Positions 46,801-58,122 of a stretch of 64,000 nucleotides of DNA are shown piece by piece. The first letter of the stretch is position 1. Every line of letters starts with the position of its first letter. Both the position numbers and the translations under genes were made by a program. The DNA is from Whalleya microplaca (taxonomy: Eukaryota > Ascomycota > Sordariomycetes > Xylariales > Xylariaceae). The stretch spans positions 248,001-312,000 of the forward strand of contig MU385732.1 in the NCBI GenBank assembly GCA_022497155.1. The letters are read 5' to 3'. The notes beneath the pieces are model-generated. The model saw nothing but the letters and a program-made list of their open reading frames with translations. It searched no databases and was not told where the DNA came from.

Positions 46801-49800
46801 TCCGTATGGACACTCGCCTCGTGGTTCATCTGCGTGAAGTTCCCGGCAACCTGGATCCATGTGTTATTAGGTAAGAATGCTGGTCTAGACCTCCCTTGAC
46901 TATCTAGTGCCTCGTGCTCCGCTGCATAAACGTTTCCCCAAACTATTTAATGGACATCAATAAGCATGCTTACACCAACTATACTGTGGGTTATTCAATA
47001 AAACCCGGGGAAGTATGGGTTGGAGCAATGAACTACGTATGGGGATCTCAGGGGCATACTTGGTACGCACGTAGTCAGCGAGGACTATGAGATCCAGCGG
47101 TTACCACTAGCCCTGCTTACTAGTCACTTGGACCAACCGAAAACGCGATGGGCGGTCAAGGCAGGATGCTGAATGGTTCGCTTCTGTCACGGTTTCCAGA
47201 CCTCGTGGTCGAAAGTACCACATTTGCGCCGAAGGGAGAACGACTCGCAGTTGGTACCATGAGCTAAGGCTGATTTTGGAACGCTTACTAGGTAGAGGGC
47301 TTGTAAATGCGTAGGGCTATGGTCAATGGAAAAGGACCAAGATCGTGTCGTCTGAAGCAAATAGTTTGATTTGCTCGTTTGAGGTTGGAGGAAGGTTTGG
47401 CATTCGGGCCGACTCGATCTTTTAACTCTTCATTGCGAGCGCGGGGATCAGGGTCTAACCTAATATCTTGTTAAGACGGGGCCCCGCTATAGAAGGAGGC
47501 TAATAACCGTAGTCGGTAACAACATACTCTATTCATATAACATAGTAGGACTAACAACTCCGTATTCATATATCCACCTCCACAGCAGACTGTTCAAATA
47601 TTTGCTGTCGTTATTACCTGCTTCGAGTTATTGTATCACTTCGGGTCTATCCGTGACCATTATGTTTTCTCCTTCAATCCGGTAGATCGTGTCAAGACTC
47701 TCGCCATACTGATCTAGAGAGACATTGTTATGGACAATATGAGCAATGGCCTGCATTATGAAGGTCGCCGAGCTGCTGTCGGAAAACCCAATGGCCGAAT
47801 CCTGATACGTGTTAGTAACACAAGATAGTTCGGAAATGTTGCCGAGGCTAGGTCTATTAATGGAAGGTCCCTGGACCCGATCTCTCTTTTGTATAGTAAT
47901 GGTCTATCCCTCTCTAGTACGCTCAATGCCATATTGAGTATTGCAATTGCCAGTCTAAGACGTTGGGTAAAGATTAAGTGTTGCCGAGAATGTCGACGGG
48001 AAAATAACACATGTCTCCTTTACCGTACACTTGAATATTAAGCCACGCAATAATATGATGAGGCCGGCGTGCAACATACCGCGACACGCGCTTATCGTCC
48101 TGCCAGAAAGGCCCAGTGATGGACAGCGTGTCGTCTGTATGCACGCGGGTTTTACACGACTGATGCTTCCCGAGACGCCACGTTACTGGGGCTGCCGGTT
48201 CAGAGTGGACGATCCTGAGTGGCGGGAGGAGAGCAATCCTTATGCAATTCTAGCAGGTGAATCGTGTGGAAGAAATTGCCCTAGTGGTCAGTTTTTCAAT
48301 TGCGCCGGCACCGAAGACTAGTCTACCTTTTCCCAGTTTGGGTCGTCGTCGTAGCTCGTAACGAGAATCCAACGATATGACACCCCCCCGAAAGCCTACT
48401 CCCTTATTACGGACATGTAACGTCGCGTCTACCCGTCGTCCATGATCTTCTATTCCACATTGAAGCATATAGGCAGGAGAAAAGGGTGGACGCCCCTTGA
48501 CCAGCTGATCAATGACCAGTGACCAGGAAAACGAGCCTTCAGCCACAGGCGCGAAAGTGAAGTCAGTTGAATGATATGTTAGATCCTTTTAATAATTCCC
48601 ATTCGTTTCATCAGCTCGGGCTCGCGCACACAGCCGGCGGAGTAAGTCAGCCAAGGCTCGATATACAAACAAGCACATTCCAGCCAAGGGAGACAGCAAA
48701 CCATAGGTTAGCCTAGCAATTGGCTAATGATAAGTCGGCTGACCCCTGCTTGCGCATTCTACCTAATTACACCAATTTCAGGAGATTGATGACCTGCATG
48801 GGAGAGAGACTTCCAGGTTAACAATTGCATTCTTCCTCCCCTCAGACTCAGCTGTAATGGACGTGCGTAGATATGTATCTTTCGTGCTTTGTTGGTCTTT
48901 TTCTTGGAGAAAACGACACCCCAGTACCTTGAGATCTAGATCCTGTTGGGGTCAAGTGATCAATCATACTATGTACGCAGTACACGAGAGGGCAAGGGAT
49001 GATATCCGATGGCGAATACCTACTATCTGCTTGCCTCTCTTCTAGACTTCATACATTAATAATCTGCAAGCACAACACAGTACAGCACAGACCGCTAATG
49101 TTATACATGTAGTTGTCAATAACTAACCAGCATGGTGAGTAATAAAATCGAAGGGCCACATTCAGAAGGTACATGTATGGAAGTAGACATGCTTATTACA
49201 TGTAGTGGCTTAATGTTGTTGCAGCTGCCAGAGTAAATGTATATTGGTACTATACGCTACTAGGGTTGTACATAGAACTTGTAGCTGCCGATGTAATATA
49301 TGAATGTACTATACCATGTACATATGCTAATTTGGAACGAAAATGCCTGCGTGCCTGCATGCCCGCATACCCGCTCTCTCCATCTTCTTCCCCAACTCTT
49401 CTCCAGCTTGGGGATCCTTCTTGGGCAGGGGATCTCTGCAGCTTCAATTGTGGATCAGATCCAGCTAGGGCCAGCTGCATGTCGGCGAAACCCAGCAGGA
49501 CTTTTTCTTCCCTCCAAGTCAGAGACGGCCCTTTTCCATCCTGGTCCTATAAGTCGGTATCCTGGTCGTCCGCCAATCACCACCGCCGTAGACACCGCAC
49601 CCGATTCTAGACTCGACACGAGACCCTTGCGCGTTGAGTACCTACATAGTATAGTACGCAGTAGTGGCTACATGTACTATGTAGTCAGTCCAGTAGGTAA
49701 TTCAACTCTGATACTTTGCCTCGACAGTTCGACCATGGACGAAAATGCCAAAGAAGTCGCTACTTGTAACCGTTGGAGAAATGACTACTGCTATACCGTA

Positions 49801-50130
49801 CTCTCTGGCATGCAGGATACATGCTCTCTCTCAAATCTACCTATCCTCACCTGGACAACCAGACATGAATCCCCAACCTTGGATCCCCCAGACGACCTGC
49901 AGGGATGTTCTATATTCTCATCACCTATGGAAGCTTTACGATTATCCTCTAATATACCGTTATACCTATATACCTATATAATATCTGGCTAATCCGCCTC
50001 CTACAATTGCTGTGTCTCTGTTTCCTCTTCTTATCCTGTCCTGGTCTTCCCTTGGCCCCCACGTGGCTTGCATTGTAAGAGCTTGAACTTTGCTTCAATA
50101 GACTGGAATAGATAGACAACGTCGACGACA
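43821..50130. other. Largest gene-free stretch, about 6.3 kb
   Basis: I find no supported protein, tRNA or rRNA gene. Frames of 60-115 codons occur (44304-44722, 48031-48546 and others), and one of 231 codons at 49300-49992; none shows a motif or coding pattern. The region may hold degenerate repeats. From about 49980 a pyrimidine-rich leader for the transporter begins (ctgtgtctctgtttcctctt). Confidence 0.4.
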
Positions 50131-51927
50131 ATGGCTGGCGGTGCTATAGTCCAGGGCACCAACGACGTCTCGCGCGTCGAGGCCCCCGTCACTATCAAGG
50201 CCTACCTAATATGCGCCTTTGCTGCCTTCGGAGGTATCTTCTTTGGCTATGATACCGGTAAGGCCGACCCTATGCGATATCTAAGAATTATCATCATCTC
50301 CGGACACTAACATACTACAGGTTGGATGGGTGGTGTGCTGGCCATGCCCTACTTCATCAGTTTATACACCGGAATACCCTACGACTACAACCACGTTAAC
50401 GATGATGGAACCATCGGTGCGCCCATCGGTGTCGATAAAGCGCAATTTGTGCTTCCCTCTTCTACGCAGTCTCTCTTCACGTCGATCCTGTCCTGCGGTA
50501 CCTTCTTCGGTGCTCTTATGGGCGGTGATATTGCCGACTTTGTAGGCCGACGTCCTACCATCATCGGTGGTTGCTTTATCTTCGCCGCTGGCTGTATTAT
50601 GCAAATCTCTAGCACCAACCAGGAAGTTCTGTTCGTGTTCGGACGTCTAATTGCCGGCTGTGGTGTCGGTTTCATCTCCGCTGTTGTCATTCTATACATG
50701 TCCGAGATTGCGCCCAAGAAGGTCCGTGGTGCTATGGTCTCCGGCTATCAATTCTGCATCACCATCGGCATTCTCCTGGCAAACTGCGTCGTGTATGCCA
50801 CCCAGAACCGCAGCGATACTGGTTCGTACAGAATCCCCATTGGTGTCCAGTTTCTATGGGCTCTCATTCTGGGAACCGGTCTCTTCATCCTCCCCGAAAG
50901 TCCGCGATTTTATGTCAAGAAAGGCAAGATTGCGCAAGCAGCCAAAGCTTTGGCTTTCGTGCGAGGTCAACCTGAGGACTCTGACTATATCAAGGACGAA
51001 CTTGCCGAAATCGTAGCAAACCACGAGTTTGAAAGCAAACACATCCCTCAAACTAGCTATGTCGGTTCTTGGACAGCTTGTTTCAAGGGTTCCATAACCC
51101 ACGGCAACAGCAGTCTTCGGCGAACCATTCTAGGTACCGGCCTACAGTGTATGCAGCAGTTGACTGGTATCAACTTCGTATTCTACTTCGGTCCTCCGTT
51201 CTTCAAGCAGCTCGGCACCATCTCCAATCCTTTTCTCATTTCGCTGATTACTACTCTCGTCAACGTCTTGTCGACGCCATTCTCGTTCTACACTATTGAG
51301 AGATTCGGTCGTCGTAAGCTGCTCCTGGCAGGTGCTAGTGGCATGATTATCTCCCAGTTCATCGTTGCCTCGATTGGCGTCACCCAGGGAAGGGAGGAAG
51401 TCCACAATACCAAGGCCGTCTCGGCCATGATTGCTTTTATTTGTATCAACATCGCCTGCTTTGCTATGACCTGGGGTCCCACCGCCTGGGTTGTTGTCGG
51501 TGAAGCCTTTCCTCTACCGATTCGATCGCGTGGTGTTGGTATCTCCACAGCCTCTAATTGGTTCTGGAACACGATTATTGGTAAGTTGCAAACTTATCAT
51601 AAATGTGTTTTTCAAAGAAAACATTTTACTGATTTGGTGTCACAAATAGCTGTCATTACCCCCTATCTCGTAAACACAGACGAGGCCAACTTGGGTCCCA
51701 GAGTGTTCTTCCTATGGGGCTCGCTCGCCTGCCTGTCCTTGACATTCGCCTATTTCCTCGTTCCCGAGCTCAAGGGCCTATCCCTCGAACAGGCCGACAT
51801 GTGTATGCAGGAGGTCAGCCCCCGCCACTCGGCCAAGTGGAAGCCGAGTCACACGTTTGCCGCCGAGATGCACCATGTGGCGGACGACAAACCTCTCGCC
51901 AAAGAGGTCGTCGAGGAGACGGTCTAG
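50131..51927 (+). CDS. MFS monosaccharide (hexose-type) transporter
   Basis: There are three exons, 50131-50257, 50321-51580 and 51650-51927, giving 554 residues with about twelve predicted helices. Sugar-porter signatures are visible: GGIFFGYDTGWMGGVLAMPYF across the first intron is the usual first-helix motif, with ADFVGRRPTI, PESPRFYVKKGK and QQLTGINFVFYFGPPFF following. Then come ERFGRRKLL, TWGPTAWVVVGEAFPLPIRS and VPELKGLSLEQAD. These match fungal glucose/hexose uptake proteins of the plasma membrane. Affinity and whether it is a sensor cannot be read, though the C-terminal tail is short (about 50 residues), unlike the long tail of sensors such as Rgt2. Overlap with neighbours is absent. 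Confidence 0.92.
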
Positions 51928-53148
51928 GGTGTAGAGATGTTGTTGCCAGAATAAAACTGGAATTATATGGGGCGCTGGAGTCCTGGTGCATTGGGTCAGG
52001 TCTTTGATTTTTGGTCTGGGATTTCTTACTCCTGGCTATTACCTATATACTCCACCATGGCTCATCCAAAATCGCGTAGATACCTAACCTATAAGCTCAA
52101 TAATAGAATGTTGCTAAAACCTGTGATATGCTTCATCTATGTGCAATGTGACTCTCATGGACAGTTGATAGGGGATGGACTTACCTAATTCATGAGGGAC
52201 TTCGTATAGGTACACATTCATTGGAATAATTTAGTCAGGGCTGAGTCACTACAGTCTAATTATCTGGTTTTAAGATGTCAATCACATTACCGTTTTGCTT
52301 GACACTGAATCATACAGTAGATTTATGACTAGCTTCGACAACACCTACCAGCGAATGTCACATGCAGAGTTGCTTGCATTGGATATCGAACAAATCAGAA
52401 AACGTGTTTGATACTATACAGTTTATATGGTGACTGTAACCTAATTACATAAGACGGTAGTTTATTTGCTACCTTCTGATTATGTAACGGTATAGGGGGC
52501 ACAGCATTTTGTTATACCCGAACTTCTTAGATAGGTCGTCAGCCTTGAACCTAGACTTCTATTCTCTGCCTCTACACTTCATGGTGGAGGTTTTTCTTTA
52601 TGCTGGAACCTAATCTCTCAAGGCTTCAATATTATGGTTTGACAGCGGGAAAGTGTGTTAACCATGACATATTGTTTCTATATCGCTGTACAGTCATATC
52701 TTCAGTTACTCAAGAGAAATTCTTGGGAGAGACGAATACCTTCAGATCGAGAAATGAGGAAGAGAGAAGGCCCTTTGAATATCAAAATCATAATACATTT
52801 CTTGAATCATTCTCTGTTGAAAGGAACCCCAACTCGATGCTACTGCGATTGCTTTGCCTCCTCGGCTTAGGCTATCACAGTGATTTGAGTGATACTGCGG
52901 TACTCACTTACTAGACTTAGAAACTGTTCATGCAGGGACACTTGAGTAGAACAGCCTCTTGAAGCCGTATATACATGTGTGATACTAGATCCTCACATAT
53001 AGACTAACTAGTAGAGTCTCACCGAACGTCTTTGGGGATGACCTATATATGAGGAACAGAGGCCTAATGTGGGACAGCATCCATATCTTAACCGGAAACA
53101 GCCAGGCATATCGAGACTTTATGTACATCACTAAATTAATAGCCTTCT
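51928..53148. other. Convergent intergenic region, about 1.2 kb
   Basis: This lies between the transporter (+) and the ABC-F gene (-). It is AT-rich. A 104-codon frame at 52600-52914 has no motif. No gene is called. Confidence 0.4.
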
Positions 53149-55609
53149 TTACGACCCCATAAGCTTTCTCACTCTCCTCTCTACTCCATCCTCGAACTGC
53201 TGCACGCCACCCTCAAGCGGGCTCAACACACCCGCCCGAAGTCGATACACGATGCGGCGTCCTCTCGGCCTCTCATCCCCTTCCTCATCCTCATCCTCAT
53301 CGTCTCCCAACCCCTCAACAACGCCCCGCACGAACCACCGATCGTGACTCACGACGACGACGGCGCCCTCCCACTCCCGTAGCGCCGCCCGCAGTGCCGC
53401 CACACTCTCGTAGTCCAGGTGCGTCGTCGCCTCGTCGAGAACGAGGCACTGCGGGCGGCTCCATAGTAGCCGTGCGAGCTCCACGCGCACCAGCTGGCCC
53501 CCCGAGAGCCGGCGGACGGGGACGTCGGAGGCCAGTCGGCCGGGGAGGCCGAGGGAGGCTAGCAAGCCCCTTATTTCGCCCTCCGCCAGCTCACCCGCCG
53601 TCTCCCTCGTCAGGAGAGCCAGGGCTGTGAGCTCCGGCTCCGCAACCCCGGTTCGCTGGAGCGCCTCGACGGCGTGCTGGGAGTAGTAGCGTAGCTTCAG
53701 GCGTGGGTGCGTCGTCAGCGTTCCCACTGTGGGTTTCGTGTCCGAGACTAAGAGACGTAGCAGCGTGGACTTGCCGCTGCCGTTGAGGTCGAGGACGCCG
53801 ATGCGGTCGCCCTGGCTGATTGAGAGGGTGACGTCTTGTAAAACCAAGGGCGCCGCGGTTTTGCTCGTGGGAGCAACCCGCGGGTATCGGAACGACACCT
53901 TCTCGAGGGACAGCAGCGCCCCAGGGAATCGCAGGTCAGGCGGGTCGGGCAGGGCGAAGCTGACGGGGCGCTCGTCGGCAGGCACGTCGATGTCGGCGCG
54001 GCTGGTGAGGTGGTAGCCCACGAGGTCGCGGTTGAGCTTGAAGCGGCCGCCCTTGGCGTTGACTTCCATGCCCATGCGGTCGTCGAGCTTCTTCTGGCGC
54101 GACTTCGCCTGCCGGATCTTGTTCAGATCGTCCTTGGCCTTGCCCTCCCGCATGTTGCGCTGGATCGTCTGCTGCATGTGCTCTCGCTGCTTGTCCTGGG
54201 CGTCTTTCATCTTGGTCAGGTAGGCCTTCTTCTCGGCGCGTGACGCCTCGTAGGTCGGCAGATCGCCGTGGAAGTAGGTGAGGTCCTTGTCCTTGAGGAT
54301 TAGTATGTCGGTGCAGAGAGAGATGAAGTCGCGGTCGTGCGACACTAGGATTAGTGTTGGCGGATCCGACGACTCAGCCAACCCAGTGAGGTGGTGTTGG
54401 AGCCACATGATGCCGAGTAGGTCTAGGAAGTTCGTCGGCTCGTCGAGGATCAGGATGTCTGTCTCCTGGAGTAACGCAGCCGCCAGTGCTGTCCGCATTT
54501 TCCACCCCCCGGATAGACTCGATATGGACTTTTGTATGTAAGAATCTGTAAACCCGAGGCCTGCGAGTATCTTTTTTGCCCGGGACTCAATTTCCGATAG
54601 CTTTGACGGCTCGACCTGAAGTTGAAGGTCGGCTAGCATATCCGCGGCCTCGCTTGTCTCTCTTGCTAGCGCTTCCGGAGAGATATATTCGTCCTTTTCT
54701 TCATACCTAATTATGATCAGTATCGTTTAAGGGTAGTAGCACAAGAACCTTGAATGTCATACTGTGATTTAAAGTCTGCAACTCTCCTCTCCATCGCAAT
54801 TAAGGCTTTCCTGGCTTGAAGTCCCCTTGCACCACTCCGAAGCCTGGCATCTTTGTCCTTCAAAAATAGCTCCTTTTGAAGACGTTCATAGTGAACCTTT
54901 CGGGAGCTTCTGAGGCTGCCTAATGGGTCACTGCTTTCAATGCCCCTGGATAGAACTACAGTCCTGTGAGTTAGATTCTTGAAAGGCTATAGGAGAACTA
55001 ACTTTCAATCTCCTTTTGTACCTCCTGCTTGGAAGTCGCCCTTTCAATGACCTCTTCTAACACTGTCCGTGCATCCCTGGAGTCACTAGCAACATGCCCC
55101 TGACTCTGTGAAGTCTCACTGGTATCAACATCTCCGATATTAGTCTGCTGTAAGATGACTACGCGTGTCTGTTCCGGTACCCCTGGAATGAGCTTCTCGG
55201 CAATCGCCTTCAGCAGTGCTATATGCAAAAACCCATCAGTCCTTATTCTCGCACTTATCAGGCTCGTGATGTAACGTAAGTCACTCACTAGACTTTCCAG
55301 TCCCGTTGCGTCCGACCAACGCATACCGCTGGCCAGCCTTCAACCTAAGCTTGGCATTATTGAGGATTTCGGTGCCTTCGCCCTTCGCCTTGCTCTTGCC
55401 TTTGCCTTTCGTGCCTGCACCCGTCTCCGATGTGACGGTAATGTTTAACCCGTCGATGTCTAGCTGTGCTATCACTATCAGATTAAATTGCCTATAACAG
55501 CTAGCATATGCAGAGATACCTCGCGATAATTGGGAGTTCCGATGTTGAAACGGGTCTGCTTGGAGGTGCATAGGATAGTGGCGACGCTCTCTGCTCCCAT
55601 AGACGTCAT
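53149..55609 (-). CDS. ABC-F family ATPase (ribosome-associated, GCN20/ARB1-like)
   Basis: There are five exons, 55609-55520, 55463-55289, 55218-55003, 54955-54763 and 54706-53149, giving 743 residues. Two ABC domains sit in tandem with no membrane segments, which defines ABC-F. Domain 1 has Walker A GRNGTGKST (81-89, restored across the second intron), signature LSGGWKMR and Walker B LILDEPTNFLD. A Lys/Arg-rich linker follows (KDDLNKIRQAKSRQKKLDDR). Domain 2 has LDLNGSGKSTLL, signature RLSGGQLVRVELARLLWS and LVLDEATTHLD. ABC-F proteins act on ribosomes in translation or ribosome assembly. The second Walker B region departs from the usual DEPTNHLD but keeps the catalytic glutamate. Domain 1 has a Gly/Lys-rich insertion (about residues 44-60). 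An acidic loop (DDEDEDEEGDE) lies near the C-terminus. The splice choices are supported by the restored GKSTLLKAIAEKL. Confidence 0.9.
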
Positions 55610-56167
55610 ATTTGCGACAGGGTGCGTGATAATTTTGATTACCAATCAGTGAATTCTATATTAAAAAGGTTTCAGATTGCTGAAGGAATAAATGAAGTCA
55701 ATACAGACATTGCTTTATTACTATTAATGAGAGTTGACATATGAATTAGTTGGTATTTGCAAGTCAGTCAGATTACCCCTTATAATTATCATCTCGATCA
55801 CCTCCACGCGATCTCGTCGACAATATAAAGGCCCAATCGCATTTATCGTATTAGTCGGGTTGACCATGTTGTGGAATTCGGCAGCTAGTTACACTTGCAG
55901 TAGCGTGGATGATTCATTCTGGTTCATAGGTACCTAGCTGCGATCCGAAGCGATTGGCCAATTCAATCATGGCTCAACTGTTGCGGTAATTAATATGACT
56001 CATGTCGTGATGGATAGCCGCGTATGTAGTCAAGGTATCTGATGATTCCGAAATCTAGGGCCAAGTCGAATGGGTGATGGTGTTTATCTAGCGGCACATC
56101 TTCATCCGATCTAATTATCTAGGTACCTAACATCATGGACAAGGTTCCATAACACAATACGATGCTC
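55610..56167. other. Intergenic region
   Basis: This 558-nt stretch lies between the stop of the lipid kinase-like gene and the start of the ABC-F gene, both on the minus strand. It should contain the ABC-F promoter. No gene is seen. Confidence 0.4.
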
Positions 56168-57601
56168 TTAAGCCGCCGACCGGTCTACCAAGACCTGTAA
56201 ATGAGGTTTATCTTCCGTCCTGACCGTCATGCATCCGCCGTTGGGTAACTCTACGATGGTACCGTCGATGCACACTTTCCTCCATCTAGAGTCCTCCTCT
56301 AAAGTAGTGATTTTGACCTCCCTAGTCTCCTCATATCCAACCCTCTCCTCCTTGCCATCCTCACCAGTCCATTGCATGTCAACGTGTTTGCCTCCGTCGT
56401 ATGCCTTCATCATGATCTCCATGGTCTTCTCTCCATTAACAGCCCCGAAATGTACAAGTCTCAGCTTGCCATCAAATGGTCTACTAGAGGGAGAGATGGT
56501 GAACGTTTTCTCCAGGTTCGAGACCATTGTTGCTAAGATGTATGCGTGCCGGTCGCGATCCAGCCTTTGGAAATGTGAACCATCATTTCCAGCAAGTTCA
56601 ACTGTTGCTTTATAAGCGTGACTCTCCTTAAGAAGCTGTTGGGCAACCATCCCGAATCGCTTTGCACCATGCTTTCTGTATTCAGGAGTATCGCTCTCCC
56701 AAACCAGCTGACTATGGAAGCCGTAGCTAGCAACAATAGCCCCATACAGGTGAGATACAGCATCGGCATGGCCTTCAAGATCCGTCACGGAGTCAGCACC
56801 GGTTTTACCGGAGCTTGTGTAAGTGATGGTCCGGGAGCCAGGCGGAAACTCTGCCTTGAAAGATGGCAGCGGTGCGGCTTTGCCTGTAAATAGCGTACGT
56901 AGAGCCTGGGCGAGACTAGATGGTGTTTGTGTCCCCGCTGGAGCCTCTACTGATTTATGAAGTGAGTGAAAGAGTGCGTTCCCTGTGCCCAGAGGCAGCA
57001 CTGCAATCAAGGGTAACTGAGGTTTCGTGTCGGAGCTGTCAGCTGGAGCTTTCCCGTTGAGTATTTCAATGACACCACCATCACCACTCAGAAGCACGAT
57101 GGTGTGCTGCACCGAATCTTTACTGCCATCTTGGTTGGTGTGACCAAGGCTCCGGGCGAAATCTCGTATGCTTTCTGCATTTTGTGTGATGATAAGACTA
57201 TAAGTGTTCGGTTCCGCCGACGCCTCTGAAGCAGAAAGCCCCAAACTCTCCAGCAGAGGTCGAAGAGCGGAATTATAGAAATTCAGCGCAAGGCTTGTAC
57301 CAGAACCCGTCGATACAACGACGTGGATATGTCTGGATGGGCCGCTTTGTAGGTGTTCCGGAACCTTATCAACCAGGAACCGATCCAGCAAGGACTGTGG
57401 TACATCTGCGGTCTGAACCTGAGATAGCTTATACGATGTTCCCTGTTCCTCTGTATCTTCTTTCAAGCTATGGATCTCATATAAGTTGGGATTCTGGGAT
57501 TGTTTTGATATGAAAACGACTTCTTCAGGCTTGATGAGGCTGAGAGGGTTCCCTGCGCCGCCGGTTGGCCCGTCGCCGGCACCGGCGCCTTCGACAGGCA
57601 T
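56168..57601 (-). CDS. Diacylglycerol/sphingosine kinase-fold protein (DAGKc domain)
   Basis: This single-exon protein has 477 residues. A DAGK catalytic domain begins near residue 90 with HIHVVVSTGSGTS. The nucleotide-binding loop is LLSGDGGVIEILNG, where the usual GGDGT reads SGDGG. It is followed by LIAVLPLGTGNALFHS, matching the conserved PxGTGN motif. The C-terminal beta-rich half ends with a CIDGTIVELPNGG block like the DGE/DG region of the family. Such enzymes phosphorylate diacylglycerol, ceramide or sphingoid bases. The specificity cannot be read, and the N-terminal 85 residues resemble no domain I know. There are no transmembrane helices, so membrane contact would be peripheral. Confidence 0.82.
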   Translation of the reverse strand: MPVEGAGAGDGPTGGAGNPLSLIKPEEVVFISKQSQNPNLYEIHSLKEDTEEQGTSYKLSQVQTADVPQSLLDRFLVDKVPEHLQSGPSRHIHVVVSTGSGTSLALNFYNSALRPLLESLGLSASEASAEPNTYSLIITQNAESIRDFARSLGHTNQDGSKDSVQHTIVLLSGDGGVIEILNGKAPADSSDTKPQLPLIAVLPLGTGNALFHSLHKSVEAPAGTQTPSSLAQALRTLFTGKAAPLPSFKAEFPPGSRTITYTSSGKTGADSVTDLEGHADAVSHLYGAIVASYGFHSQLVWESDTPEYRKHGAKRFGMVAQQLLKESHAYKATVELAGNDGSHFQRLDRDRHAYILATMVSNLEKTFTISPSSRPFDGKLRLVHFGAVNGEKTMEIMMKAYDGGKHVDMQWTGEDGKEERVGYEETREVKITTLEEDSRWRKVCIDGTIVELPNGGCMTVRTEDKPHLQVLVDRSAA

Positions 57602-58122
57602 CTTTAAACTTTAGGTGAGTTGGCGGTTACAACAGACACTACTAGACTGAAGAAGTGAGATAAGCCCTGCTGTAGCGAGACTATTAATTGGAATATATAA
57701 CAGGAAAAAGAGTAAAATGTGCTAGTAAAAGCGATCTGATCAAGTCAAATCGACTGGATTGATCCAAGATTCTGCTGAGTAAGAAAGAGCGGGTCCGTAG
57801 ATACCAATGGTCTCAGCCATTCGAGTGAACAACCCCTTGATAGTCTACATACAAGACGAAAGTGGACATCTGGAATGAGGTGCTCGTGTACCTTAATTGC
57901 ATAATTTCTTCTTACTGCAAAAATTCATTCATGAGCGGTAGAATGGTGGTACAACCAACAGTGGGGTCTTCTAAGAACTTCTCTACTTTGATACCATATA
58001 CTGGTGAAATTACGAGTGAAGAGCGAAAGCAAAGGGTATCAATTGACCATTCTAAAAACCATCCGCAAGATGTATTGAAATGCCTCAATTTCCTAATTCA
58101 TGGCCAGCGGACGCTGTAGACA
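57602..58122. other. Intergenic region
   Basis: This 521-nt stretch lies between two minus-strand genes: the promoter of the lipid kinase-like gene and the 3' end of Trm1. No other gene is seen. Confidence 0.4.

Noticed and set aside
48031..48546. Overlapping frames on both strands of about 97 codons
   Set aside because: Neither shows a motif, and one cannot choose between strands.
49300..49992. 231-codon open frame before the sugar transporter
   Set aside because: No domain, signal peptide or coding-like third-position pattern, and it overlaps likely promoter DNA.
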